NCBI GenBank assembly: GCA_947478495.1
Contig: CANJVW010000007.1
Coordinates: forward strand, 1 to 54,111
Direction: 5' to 3'
Origin: Legionellales bacterium
GTDB taxonomy: Bacteria > Pseudomonadota > Gammaproteobacteria > DSM-16500
Length of the DNA: 54,111 bases
The translations under genes and the position numbers were made by a program. Below are positions 47,695 to 54,111 of this stretch, one piece after another; positions within the stretch are counted from its first letter, which is position 1, and each line of letters begins with the position of its first letter. Below the pieces are notes generated by a model. The model was not told the DNA's origin. It saw nothing but the letters and a program-made list of their open reading frames with translations, and did no database searches.

Positions 47695-48150
47695 TTAGGT
47701 AGCAGCGAGCTTTTCTTTGATGTACGCACTGACGGCGGCTATATCCGCTCGACCTTGAATTTTTGGTTTTAAGATTGCCATTACTTTGCCCATGTCACGC
47801 AATGAAGCGGCACCCGATTCCTGAATGGCGGCTGCAATCAAGCTGTCTATTTGGGCGGAGGATAGCGGTGTGGGCAAGTAGGACTGAATAATTGCCATCT
47901 CGGCTTCTTCGGTTGCAACAAGATCCGGACGATTGCCCGCTTGATACTGGGCGACTGATTCTCGGCGCTGTTTTAACATTTTATCGAGAATGGAAAAGAG
48001 ATCGGCGTCGGTCAGGATGATGCGTTCATCCACTTCCCGTTGTTTGCAAGAGGATAAAATAAGGCGAATGGTGCCTAAGCGCTCTTTGTCGTGAGCGCGC
48101 ATCGCCGCTTTCATATCTTCTTGAACAGCGTTCTTAACCAACGACGTCAT
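47695..48150 (-). CDS. yqeY: GatB/YqeY domain-containing protein
   Basis: 151 residues resembling the C-terminal tRNA-binding domain of GatB/GatE amidotransferase subunits. The text RLILSSCKQREVDERIILTD, LKQRRESVAQYQAGNRPDLV and the end GKVMAILKPKIQGRADIAAVS is family-typical. Function is not firmly known; a tRNA-related role is assumed from the fold. It lies three bases after rpsU in the same direction, the conserved rpsU-yqeY pair. Confidence 0.92.
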   Translation of the reverse strand: MTSLVKNAVQEDMKAAMRAHDKERLGTIRLILSSCKQREVDERIILTDADLFSILDKMLKQRRESVAQYQAGNRPDLVATEEAEMAIIQSYLPTPLSSAQIDSLIAAAIQESGAASLRDMGKVMAILKPKIQGRADIAAVSAYIKEKLAAT

Positions 48151-48153
48151 GGG

Positions 48154-48408
48154 CTATTTCTTCTCTTTTTTGTCTTTCTTGTCTTTTTCTTTTTTTCTGT
48201 CACGTGGGTTGATTGGCGCAGTACGGGACATTTTTTTCTGATGGCGCTTCACTGCAGCGGCCTTTTTGCGCTTACGTTCCCAGGTGGGCTTTTCAAAAAA
48301 TTCGTGACGTCTTAAATCGGAGAGTACGCCGGCTTTTTCGGTTAACCGCTTGAAGCGGCGGAGACTGATTTCAAAGTTTTCATTGTCTTTCACGCGTATG
48401 CTTGGCAT
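48154..48408 (-). CDS. rpsU: 30S ribosomal protein S21 with a lysine-rich tail
   Basis: Small-subunit protein near the anti-Shine-Dalgarno end of 16S rRNA. From ATG 48408 it has 84 residues. [20 protein letters not shown] and the KAGVL and [16 protein letters not shown] parts are standard, but after about residue 60 the usual short end is replaced by [20 protein letters not shown], about 13 residues longer than the 71-residue standard. The longer frame from 48480 starts inside the gap to tsaD and adds non-family sequence. Divergent from tsaD as in many gammaproteobacteria. Confidence 0.94.
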   Translation of the reverse strand: MPSIRVKDNENFEISLRRFKRLTEKAGVLSDLRRHEFFEKPTWERKRKKAAAVKRHQKKMSRTAPINPRDRKKEKDKKDKKEKK

Positions 48409-48486
48409 CTTTAACTCTTTACTCCGTTCAAAATGTGATTGAGAATGGCAGATTCTAATGATGTTTGATGAGAAAAGCAAAGCGAA

Positions 48487-49461
48487 ATGCGTATTCTAGG
48501 GTTAGAAACTTCCTGCGACGAGACAGCCGTTGCGATTTATGACGCTCAAAAGGGGTTATTAGCACATGTTCTCTACAGTCAGGTAGCGCTTCATGCGGAA
48601 TATGGTGGCGTGGTACCTGAGCTGGCCTCGCGTGATCATAGCGCGAAATTACTGGGTTTAATCGACGAAATCAAACCACAGGGTATCACCGGGATTGCGT
48701 TTACTGTCGGACCTGGGCTCGCTGGCGCATTGCTAGTAGGGGCGGCATTGGGTCGTAGCTTAGGCTATGCGTGGGGAGTGCCCGCGATTGGGGTGCATCA
48801 CATGGAGGGGCATCTATTGGCACCCATGCTGGAGCCGCATCCGCCTGAATTCCCGTTTGTGGCTTTGCTAGTCTCCGGCGGGCATACCTTGCTCGTGAAT
48901 GTCGCGGGATTGGGTCAATACCAGATACTGGGTGAATCGGTTGATGATGCGGTGGGTGAGGCATTTGATAAGACGGCTAAATTGTTGGGGATACCCTATC
49001 CGGGTGGCGCGGCGTTAGCGGCACTTTCCGAGCAGGGCAACCCCAATCGATTTCATTTTCCACGTCCTATGCTGAATCGTGCGGGATTGGATTTCAGTTT
49101 TAGTGGTCTAAAAACAGCAGCAGCTCAAATCATCGCAAAAGAGACCTTGGACGAACAAACCCGAGCAGATATTGCGCGTAGTTTTCAGGACGCAGCAGTC
49201 GAGACGTTAAGCGTGAAGTGCCAGCGGGCGTTGCAAGTGACCGGGCAAAAAAGATTGGTGGTGGCGGGGGGTGTGGGAGCGAACAAAGCCCTTCGAGAAG
49301 CGCTCGCTCACATTGGCGCGGACGTTTATTTCCCACGGCATGAATTCTGTACCGATAATGGCGCGATGATTGCTTATGTTGGGTGCCAGCGTTTATTAGC
49401 GGGTCAAACCAGTGATCTGTCTATTCAGATATGGCCGCGGTGGTCTTTGGATCAGATATAG
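48487..49461 (+). CDS. tsaD: tRNA threonylcarbamoyladenosine transferase subunit TsaD
   Basis: Transfers threonylcarbamoyl to A37 of ANN-decoding tRNAs, working with TsaB, TsaE and TsaC; tsaE is at 53410. 324 residues. ASKHA fold with [15 protein letters not shown] at the N-terminus, [14 protein letters not shown], the metal motif HMEGH at 105-109, VSGGHTLLV and [13 protein letters not shown]. Start ATG 48487 lies 78 bases from rpsU. The tRNA-Ser(GCT) at 1289 reads AGU/AGC and is a likely substrate. Confidence 0.97.
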   Translation: MRILGLETSCDETAVAIYDAQKGLLAHVLYSQVALHAEYGGVVPELASRDHSAKLLGLIDEIKPQGITGIAFTVGPGLAGALLVGAALGRSLGYAWGVPAIGVHHMEGHLLAPMLEPHPPEFPFVALLVSGGHTLLVNVAGLGQYQILGESVDDAVGEAFDKTAKLLGIPYPGGAALAALSEQGNPNRFHFPRPMLNRAGLDFSFSGLKTAAAQIIAKETLDEQTRADIARSFQDAAVETLSVKCQRALQVTGQKRLVVAGGVGANKALREALAHIGADVYFPRHEFCTDNGAMIAYVGCQRLLAGQTSDLSIQIWPRWSLDQI

Positions 49462-49503
49462 TCTAAAATAAACCCTATTAATAAATATTCCAGAGAATTA
49501 ATT

Positions 49504-50331
49504 ATGGCCCGCTACTTAAAACCCACGAGTGATTTAGTCTTTAAACGCATTTTCGGCGAACACGAAAAAATCGTTAAAAGCTTTCTCAATGCCATTTTAC
49601 CTTTAAAAAACGATGAAAAAATTGTCTCGCTCAGCTATTTACCCACCGAGCAAATTCCGGTCCTCCATGAATTTAAGCGACCCATTGTCGATGTAAAATG
49701 CATCGATGAAAAGAAGCGGGTATTCATTGTCGAAATGCAAATGGCATGGGCCACGGATTTCATGCAGCGGATGCTATTTAATACGAGCACAGCCTACGTG
49801 AAACAATTGCCTCGCGGTCAAGATTATCACTTGCTTCAACCTGTTTATGGAGTCGCTCTGTTAGGCGATAACTTTGAGAACAGCTCCGCTTGGTATCATC
49901 ATTACAAGATGGTGAATGTACAAGATACAAATCAGACCATTGAAGGATTGCAAATGGTCTTTATCGAATTACAGAAATTCCAATCTAAAAAGCTTGCCGA
50001 ACGGACGCTGCAAAATTTATGGCTGCGTTTCTTATCTGAATTGGATGAGCATACGGTAGACGTTCCATCTGATATGCTATCTGTCACGGAAATTCAAGAA
50101 GCGGTGACGCTCGCTCAAGAATCTGCTTACACGCAAGGAGAGCTCGATTGGTATGAAAAATATTGGGATTCCGTGAGCAGCGAAAAAACCTTGATGCGTA
50201 GTAAATTTGATGAAGGAAAGGCAGAGGCAGAAAGGACGATTATTCAGAGTATGCTAAAAAAGGGAATGGCTCCTGAGGCTATTGCTGATATGACTGGGTT
50301 ATCCATAGAGGCAATTAGAGCATTGGGTTGA
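49504..50331 (+). CDS. Rpn-family recombination-promoting nuclease / PD-(D/E)XK transposase-like protein
   Basis: 275 residues. The N-terminus LKPTSDLVFKRIFGEHEKI is the signature of the Rpn/YhgA group. The nuclease core reads RPIVDVKCIDEKKRVFIVEMQ, giving Asp63, Glu77 and Gln79 of a D-ExQ variant of the PD-(D/E)XK site. The C-terminal half is helical and ends KKGMAPEAIADMTGLSIEAI, a small motif shared by many members. Rpn proteins cut DNA and promote RecA-independent recombination; members occur in multiple, often decaying copies in Legionellales. Length is close to normal and no damage is seen. Confidence 0.88.
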   Translation: MARYLKPTSDLVFKRIFGEHEKIVKSFLNAILPLKNDEKIVSLSYLPTEQIPVLHEFKRPIVDVKCIDEKKRVFIVEMQMAWATDFMQRMLFNTSTAYVKQLPRGQDYHLLQPVYGVALLGDNFENSSAWYHHYKMVNVQDTNQTIEGLQMVFIELQKFQSKKLAERTLQNLWLRFLSELDEHTVDVPSDMLSVTEIQEAVTLAQESAYTQGELDWYEKYWDSVSSEKTLMRSKFDEGKAEAERTIIQSMLKKGMAPEAIADMTGLSIEAIRALG

Positions 50332-50354
50332 ATCTAATATCATATCTTTTCTAG

Positions 50355-50708
50355 CAAACCCATGAAGAAGCGAAAACTAATAAACGCTGGAATCAAGCAT
50401 TTAATGCTCTAAAAAATGTGTTGATGATGGTACCTGTTTTTGGGTGGGCTGCATTTTTATATCGAAAAATAGATAAGGGATCGAGGTTTTCAGATACGCT
50501 CTATCAAGTCAGAGAAGAGAAACTAGGTGAATTGGACGAAAAATTTCGCGCAGTGAGAGGAGGAAAGCATGCTGATGATGCGCAGCCGAAGTTGTTATCA
50601 CAAGCAAAGCATGCATTACATAAGTATAGCCATCCAGAGAAGAGAGAGCCGGGTGTGCAGTTAGAAGATGACTTGACTTCAAAGAAACATAAACCAAAAA
50701 CCCCCTAG
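50355..50708 (+). pseudogene. Probable C-terminal gene fragment, function unknown
   Basis: The frame is open from 50355, directly after an in-frame TAG, to TAG at 50706-50708. The first possible starts are GTG 50418, TTG 50421 and ATG 50424, without a convincing ribosome site, yet sensible sequence (THEEAKTNKRWNQAFNALKN) precedes them. One hydrophobic stretch VLMMVPVFGWAAFLY could be a membrane segment, followed by a charged tail (KREPGVQLEDDLTSKKHK). This looks like the end of a larger gene that lost its front part. Family not recognised. Confidence 0.4.
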
Positions 50709-50712
50709 CGGC

Positions 50713-50731
50713 GGGCGACCGTTGGTCGCCC
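50713..50731. repeat. Short hairpin of the GGGCGACC type
   Basis: GGGCGACC-GTT-GGTCGCCC, eight-base stem, immediately after the gene fragment and eight bases before the antitoxin stop. It is the same motif as the terminator at 8937. No T-run, so termination is doubtful. Confidence 0.6.
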
Positions 50732-50738
50732 CTACGTA

Positions 50739-51032
50739 TTAGTCTACAACTCTAAAATGTCCTGCTGCATACTCATGCAAGACACTAGCAATAAAGGTTT
50801 GATAAGAAAGTCCTTTATAGGTGGCTTTTTGTTTTAATCGATCCAATACGCTGCTTGATAACCGAAGCGTAATTCGGGCATCTTTACGCAAGGTATTCTC
50901 AGCTGCTTTTTTGGCAAATGCCGCCTCTTTTTTAAAGTGAGGAACCGTTTTCCACTCGCCATGCTCAATCGATTCTAGGAGCGCTTTTTCATCAGAATCA
51001 AGCTGCACATCAAAAACTTCTTTCTTCTTCAT
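50739..51032 (-). CDS. Antitoxin, BrnA/CopG-like ribbon-helix-helix protein
   Basis: 97 residues, charged. The N-terminal part (EVFDVQLDSDEKALLESIEHGEW) matches the style of antitoxins paired with BrnT-like toxins, and the C-terminal part ARITLRLSSSVLDRLKQKAT followed by KGLSYQTFIASVLHEYAAG is a ribbon-helix-helix DNA-binding fold. It overlaps the upstream toxin gene by four bases, and toxin-first order is that of BrnTA systems. It probably represses the shared promoter at 51371-51397 by binding the palindrome there. Family assignment is from memory. Confidence 0.78.
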   Translation of the reverse strand: MKKKEVFDVQLDSDEKALLESIEHGEWKTVPHFKKEAAFAKKAAENTLRKDARITLRLSSSVLDRLKQKATYKGLSYQTFIASVLHEYAAGHFRVVD

Positions 51033-51331
51033 AGCGTGTCTCCTTGGTCATTTAAATATTGTCGTGTCAACTTGCGACTTGGAAAAATTGTTTTAAGAAA
51101 AACAGTTCTTTGATCTTTCATCACAAAAGGTGCTGCATACACATATCCATTGATATTAACGATATATATTTTTTGGCCTGGATAGCCCTTTGCGTTAGGG
51201 TGTTGAATAATATCCAGCAAGCGCCCACTGCCAATCGCTGAAATCACTTCTTCAAAGCTAATATGCCGTTCTTTTATTAGTAACTGATTTTTATCCGCAG
51301 AAAACTCATAGCGGGGCTCTTTTTTCTCCAT
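51029..51331 (-). CDS. Toxin, BrnT-like fold
   Basis: About 100 residues from ATG 51331, which has AGGA nine bases upstream. Longer in-frame starts at 51346 and 51397 exist, but the last lies on the promoter. The text YEFSADKNQLLIKERHISFE and GYPGQKIYIVNINGYVYAAP then FLKTIFPSRKLTRQYL follows the layout of BrnT-type RNases (DKN..KHGISFEEA..V..G..Y..), though similarity is loose. Overlap with the RHH antitoxin supports a type II toxin-antitoxin operon. The nuclease activity is inferred. Confidence 0.7.
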   Translation of the reverse strand: MEKKEPRYEFSADKNQLLIKERHISFEEVISAIGSGRLLDIIQHPNAKGYPGQKIYIVNINGYVYAAPFVMKDQRTVFLKTIFPSRKLTRQYLNDQGDTL

Positions 51332-51370
51332 TAATTTATCCTGCATGAGCAATGGATCGGTATTGTCAAT

Positions 51371-51397
51371 AGTATAACAATGTATGACATTTGTCAA
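51371..51397 (-). promoter_or_regulatory. Toxin-antitoxin promoter with operator-like palindrome
   Basis: On the minus strand a consensus TTGACA (complement 51392-51397) and TATACT (complement 51371-51376) are spaced by 15 bases, somewhat short. The palindrome TGACA-TT-TGTCA at 51385-51396 overlaps the -35 box, a good place for a ribbon-helix-helix antitoxin. A second TTGACA-like copy lies just downstream. Confidence 0.5.
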
Positions 51398-51449
51398 AAC
51401 TGGTGTAATTAACTAGATTTGATATAATCAGCGCCCAAAAGGAGCTGCT

Positions 51450-51494
51450 ATGATTGACCAATTTCAAGCGCATTTCGCGAACAACCTATGCTAA
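51450..51494 (+). CDS. Short leader frame, probably the true N-terminus of the next gene
   Basis: ATG 51450 has an excellent ribosome site (AGGAG, seven bases upstream) and a TATAAT at 51423-51428, but the frame stops after 14 residues (MIDQFQAHFANNLC). The next gene begins at ATG 51488 inside it. Either this is a coupled leader peptide or a frameshift separated the N-terminus from the rest. Confidence 0.4.
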   Translation: MIDQFQAHFANNLC

Positions 51495-52144
51495 GTGGAA
51501 ATCTTGGACCTGCATTCTGCGGAACGATTCAAATAGCGGTGGGCGTTGTCCTGAGCATGGATTCCGATGAGCGCCGCGCTCTGTTGGGAGCTGCATTATT
51601 TGGATCGGGGGTGAACGGAATAAAGCATTATTTTGAAAGCCCCAAGGATGGTGTGAGCGCTGCCTTTCTTAAAACATCTTTGATGGGTGCGGTTACTGGC
51701 GCTATTACGAGCGTCACCAGCCTGGGATTATTGAAAGTAAGTGCGGTCCCGGAAAGTAGCGTGATACGTAGTGTGTTGAGTAATGCAGTGGGCGCGTCAA
51801 CGGATGTGTTAGCTGCCGCCGTCGTTGAAGATCGCGAGTTGCCAACAGTGAAAGAAACGACGATAGCGGCTCTTAAGGGAGGTGCAATAGGTGCTGCAAG
51901 CGCCTTAGTGATGGATGTTTGTATGAATTCCACCGCCAAATTGCTATCGGTTTTGGGATCGTCTCGAGCCATACCCAACGTATTGGCGCCGCTATCGAAG
52001 CCAGCATTATCTTTCCCTGCCTCTCCTATTCTATCTCGCACAATAAGGGCGCGTACGCCATTCATCGCGACCCCTATAGTAAAACGACGATTCAGTGTCA
52101 GTGAGCTCGATTCTGTGCGACGCTCTTTGAGCTTCCAATCTTAG
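51488..52144 (+). CDS. Gly/Ala-rich orphan protein, possibly membrane-associated
   Basis: 218 residues, unrecognised. Several Gly/Ala/Val-rich helices (IQIAVGVVLSM, MGAVTGAITSVTSLGLL, GGAIGAASALVMDVC) could insert in or lie on membranes. The C-terminal 50 residues are Pro/Arg/Ser-rich (PASPILSRTIRARTPF, then KRRFSVSELDSVRRSLSFQS) and resemble a disordered, basic tail. The start ATG overlaps the leader frame at 51450-51494 by seven bases and has no ribosome site of its own. The 3' end overlaps convergent plsY by 47 bases. Together with its AT/GC-mixed neighbourhood of mobile and toxin genes this suggests accessory, possibly effector, function. Confidence 0.6.
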   Translation: MLSGNLGPAFCGTIQIAVGVVLSMDSDERRALLGAALFGSGVNGIKHYFESPKDGVSAAFLKTSLMGAVTGAITSVTSLGLLKVSAVPESSVIRSVLSNAVGASTDVLAAAVVEDRELPTVKETTIAALKGGAIGAASALVMDVCMNSTAKLLSVLGSSRAIPNVLAPLSKPALSFPASPILSRTIRARTPFIATPIVKRRFSVSELDSVRRSLSFQS

Positions 52145-52709
52145 GCTCTTTTTTATTGAGTAGGTTCCGAATATTTTTTTTGTGACGATAAATCAATAAT
52201 GTGCTCATGATTAGGATGGGAATGCTGAGCAAGGGATGTAAAGGCAAAAAAATAGGTGGCGCCAGGATGGCGCACGCTATTGCAGCTAATGAGGAATAGC
52301 GAAAAATCATCGCAACGATTAGCCAAATACCCATTAATGTGAGCCCAATGGGCCAGCTTAGTGCTAGCCAGCACCCCAAGGCTGTTGCAACGCCTTTCCC
52401 GCCCTTGAATTGAAAAAACACGGGGTATAGATGCCCTATGAAAGCAGCGAGCGATGTGAGGCCCAGCCCCCACTCGGATAGACCGACCCCTTTTGCGATG
52501 AGAATCGGGATGACACCCTTAATAGAATCGCCCAAGAGGGTGATGATGGCGGCTTTTTTACCACCCAATCGCAAGACATTGGTGGCGCCCGGGTTGCCGG
52601 AACCTTGTGTGCGGGGGTCGGGTAGGTTGAATAGACGAGATGTGATGACCGCGCTAGAGAGGGAGCCCATCAGGTAGGCGATAATGATAAAAAGGAGGAT
52701 AGTGGTCAT
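52098..52709 (-). CDS. plsY: Glycerol-3-phosphate acyltransferase PlsY
   Basis: Acyl-phosphate-dependent enzyme making lysophosphatidic acid, the first step of phospholipid synthesis. 203 residues, with five or more membrane helices. Motifs present are MGSLSSAVITSRLFNLPDPR, GSGNPGATNVLRLGGKKAA and FQFKGGKGVATALG. The C-terminal tail KIGSSKSVAQNRAH is longer than needed and overlaps the convergent orphan gene. Divergent from orn. Confidence 0.95.
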   Translation of the reverse strand: MTTILLFIIIAYLMGSLSSAVITSRLFNLPDPRTQGSGNPGATNVLRLGGKKAAIITLLGDSIKGVIPILIAKGVGLSEWGLGLTSLAAFIGHLYPVFFQFKGGKGVATALGCWLALSWPIGLTLMGIWLIVAMIFRYSSLAAIACAILAPPIFLPLHPLLSIPILIMSTLLIYRHKKNIRNLLNKKEPKIGSSKSVAQNRAH

Positions 52710-52785
52710 ATTTTGTTAAAATTCCTATTGTGTGATATTGATTCTAATCTATTAAGGTGACTGTTAGAATAGATTATCAATTTAG

Positions 52786-52835
52786 GTAGGGTGGGCACGC
52801 AAACAGCGCTACGCACAGAACGCTGCCCATCCTAC
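52786..52835. repeat. GTAGGGTGGGC-type palindrome upstream of orn
   Basis: GTAGGGTGGGCACGC at one end pairs imperfectly with GCTGCCCATCCTAC at the other. It lies 23 bases before the orn start in the plsY-orn gap, and is related to the repeat at 11645-11760. Confidence 0.65.
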
Positions 52836-52858
52836 ATTTCCAGTATAGAGGGTGTTTT

Positions 52859-53413
52859 GTGACCGTAAATGCAGATAATTTAGTGTGGATGGATCTTGAA
52901 ATGACGGGTCTCGACCCTGAAAAGGAGCGCATCATCGAGATCGCGACGATTGTGACGGATTCTCATCTCAATATCTTGGCTGAAGGGCCGGTGATGGCGA
53001 TTCATCAATCGGATGAACTATTAGGCCAGATGGATTCTTGGAACACGAAGCAACACAATGGATCGGGATTGGTGGCGCGCATTAAAGCAAGTAGCGTGAG
53101 TGAGCTTGATGCAGAAAAAGCGACCATTGCTTTCTTAGAGCAATATGTACCGATGGGCAAATCCCCGCTATGCGGCAGCACGATTTATCATGATCGTCGT
53201 TTTCTCTGTCGTTACATGCCGCTACTCGAAAAATATTTTCATTATCGATTGATTGATGTCAGCACAATTAAAGAGCTCGCATCGCGATGGCAACCCGCGA
53301 TTTGTAATGGATTTAAAAAAGATTCTAAGCATTTGGCGTTAGAGGACATTCGGGATTCGATTAACGAATTAAAATATTATCGCGAGCATTTTCTAAAAAT
53401 AGACCCAGCATGA
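52859..53413 (+). CDS. orn: Oligoribonuclease
   Basis: DEDDh 3'-5' exonuclease degrading 2-5 base RNA fragments and pGpG, hence essential in many gammaproteobacteria. 184 residues. Asp12 and Glu14 in [30 protein letters not shown], and the final His/Asp in [15 protein letters not shown] are all present. Start is GTG at 52859. Its TGA overlaps the tsaE ATG (ATGA). Confidence 0.97.
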   Translation: MTVNADNLVWMDLEMTGLDPEKERIIEIATIVTDSHLNILAEGPVMAIHQSDELLGQMDSWNTKQHNGSGLVARIKASSVSELDAEKATIAFLEQYVPMGKSPLCGSTIYHDRRFLCRYMPLLEKYFHYRLIDVSTIKELASRWQPAICNGFKKDSKHLALEDIRDSINELKYYREHFLKIDPA

Positions 53414-53850
53414 TCATTGCCAATGAAATGAATATGTTAAGATATGGAGAATCACTGGCTGTGGCTTCTGAGCCAGGCGCTATCATTTTTTTGAAAGGTG
53501 AATTAGGCGCAGGCAAAACAACGCTCGCCCGTGGATTTTTACGAGGACTGGGATTTGAGGGGCGTGTCAAAAGCCCAACCTATGCCCTTGTTGAATCATA
53601 TGAATTAAAAAGCGGCTCCGTTTTTCATTTTGATTTGTACCGGATACAGTCTCCTCGTGAACTAGACGATATGGGTATTCAAGATTATTTTCTCTCCTCT
53701 AGTATTTTGCTCATTGAGTGGCCGGAACGAGGAGAGGGTTTTTTGCCGTCGCCGGATGTGATCTGTGAATTGGCTATTTTTGATAACAGCCGTGACGTGA
53801 AATCCGTTGCGCATTCTCTGCGTGGCGAACGCATGATGGAGCGATTTTGA
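53410..53850 (+). CDS. tsaE: tRNA threonylcarbamoyladenosine biosynthesis ATPase TsaE
   Basis: P-loop ATPase that resets the TsaB-TsaD complex during t6A synthesis. 146 residues. Walker [10 protein letters not shown] at 30-38, [29 protein letters not shown] and [12 protein letters not shown] are standard. The start overlaps the orn stop by four bases. TsaD is 4 kb upstream in this window. Confidence 0.96.
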   Translation: MIIANEMNMLRYGESLAVASEPGAIIFLKGELGAGKTTLARGFLRGLGFEGRVKSPTYALVESYELKSGSVFHFDLYRIQSPRELDDMGIQDYFLSSSILLIEWPERGEGFLPSPDVICELAIFDNSRDVKSVAHSLRGERMMERF

Positions 53851-53857
53851 TGCTGCG

Positions 53858-53943
53858 ATCTCCTCCCTGTCACCCCGACAAATCCCACTCTCTGACTGCG
53901 ATTAGAAAAATTGTCGGGGCTGTATCTCCTCCCTGTCACCCCG
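53858..53943. repeat. Direct repeat and hairpin after tsaE
   Basis: The 20-base unit ATCTCCTCCCTGTCACCCCG occurs at 53858-53877 and again at 53924-53943. Between them CCCCGACAA (53873-53881) pairs with TTGTCGGGG (53911-53919). It looks like a miniature, mostly deleted relative of the long palindrome that begins at the second copy. It may serve as a tsaE terminator though no T-run follows. Confidence 0.65.
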
Positions 53944-54111
53944 TCAAAATCCCGCCCCTTGTCCTCGACAGAAACACTGTCAATTCCGCGAGGATTTTTG
54001 CGGGGTCTGGAGCGGCTTATCTGAGAGCTCAGCTTTTCCCCTGCATTAATTATTGTGAAAAAATATTTAAAGCATTTTATAAGCGATTCGGTTCTCGTCC
54101 AGGCTGCTCCA
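53936..54111. repeat. Second member of the long palindrome family, cut by the window edge
   Basis: The left arm (about 53936-54025) begins GTCACCCCGTCAAAATCCCG, has its own core (CTTGTCCTCGACAGAAACAC and onward), then GCGAGGATTTTTGCGGGGTC and GGAGCGGCTTA. An AT-rich centre (about 54026-54091, with AAAAAATATTTAAAGCATTT as in the complete copy) follows, and the right arm starts TCGTCCAGGCTGCTCCA at 54095. The layout equals that of 33284-33537 but the arm core is different. Right arm beyond 54111 is not visible. Confidence 0.8.

Noticed and set aside
51628-52065. Minus-strand open frame of 145 residues opposite the orphan at 51488
   Set aside because: Considered because the plus gene is unrecognised, but it lacks a ribosome site, and the promoter and Shine-Dalgarno sequence favour the plus strand.

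Overview
The window looks like the chromosome of a gammaproteobacterium of the order Legionellales, most likely near Coxiellaceae. This is inferred from gene order and protein style, not from a database search. Supporting signs are the recA-recX-alaS-lysC-csrA-tRNA-Ser(GCT)-tRNA-Arg(ACG) block, a pilA-pilB-pilC-pilD-coaE operon, the sdhCDAB-sucABCD supercluster, an LbtU-like outer-membrane porin as known from Legionella, and several orphan proteins of the kind seen in intracellular Legionellales. Base composition is moderately AT-rich and most genes are housekeeping genes.

Layout. 1-650: scrap of mobile DNA (tail of an IS5-like transposase, one arm of a long palindromic repeat, an internally deleted IS256 transposase). 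684-1381: two tRNA-Arg genes with different anticodons and tRNA-Ser. 1421-7729 (minus): csrA, lysC, alaS, recX, recA, pncC. 7833-10211 (plus): a repeat-containing orphan protein with a near-consensus promoter, rpmE, malic enzyme. 10356-10975: two decaying genes for small exported proteins. 11033-15618 (minus): coaE and the pil genes, then a small exported protein. 15758-26337 (plus): succinate dehydrogenase, 2-oxoglutarate dehydrogenase E1/E2, succinyl-CoA synthetase, serS. 26428-33265: a ComEA-like protein, then a minus-strand lnt-leuS-lptE-holA-nadD-rlmH operon. 33284-33537: a perfect 90-bp-arm palindrome. 33638-36857: LbtU-like porin, coiled-coil orphan, nth. 36934-47618 (plus): an ArnC-like glycosyltransferase, the second half of the division and cell-wall cluster (ftsW murG murC murB ftsQ ftsA ftsZ) without ddl or lpxC, then a PAS histidine kinase and a stand-alone receiver. 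47695-49461: yqeY and rpsU divergent from tsaD. 49504-52144: accessory stretch with an Rpn-type nuclease, a gene fragment, a toxin-antitoxin pair and a Gly/Ala-rich orphan. 52098-53850: plsY, orn, tsaE. 53858-54111: more of the long palindromic repeat family.

How it works together. The sdh-suc block covers 2-oxoglutarate to fumarate in the TCA cycle, with malic enzyme nearby. The ftsW-to-ftsZ run makes lipid II and builds the Z-ring, and a two-component pair sits three bases after ftsZ, where lpxC is usual in gammaproteobacteria. lnt, lptE, plsY and the glycosyltransferase serve the envelope. tsaD and tsaE both act in t6A tRNA modification.

The most unusual signals are the long palindrome family (arms identical within the complete copy, core different between copies), the paired tRNA-Arg(TCG)/tRNA-Arg(ACG) genes, an orphan protein with an exact 33-residue repeat period, a PilB lacking both its N-terminal domain and its zinc loop, a recX with no standard start codon, and the kinase-receiver pair behind ftsZ.
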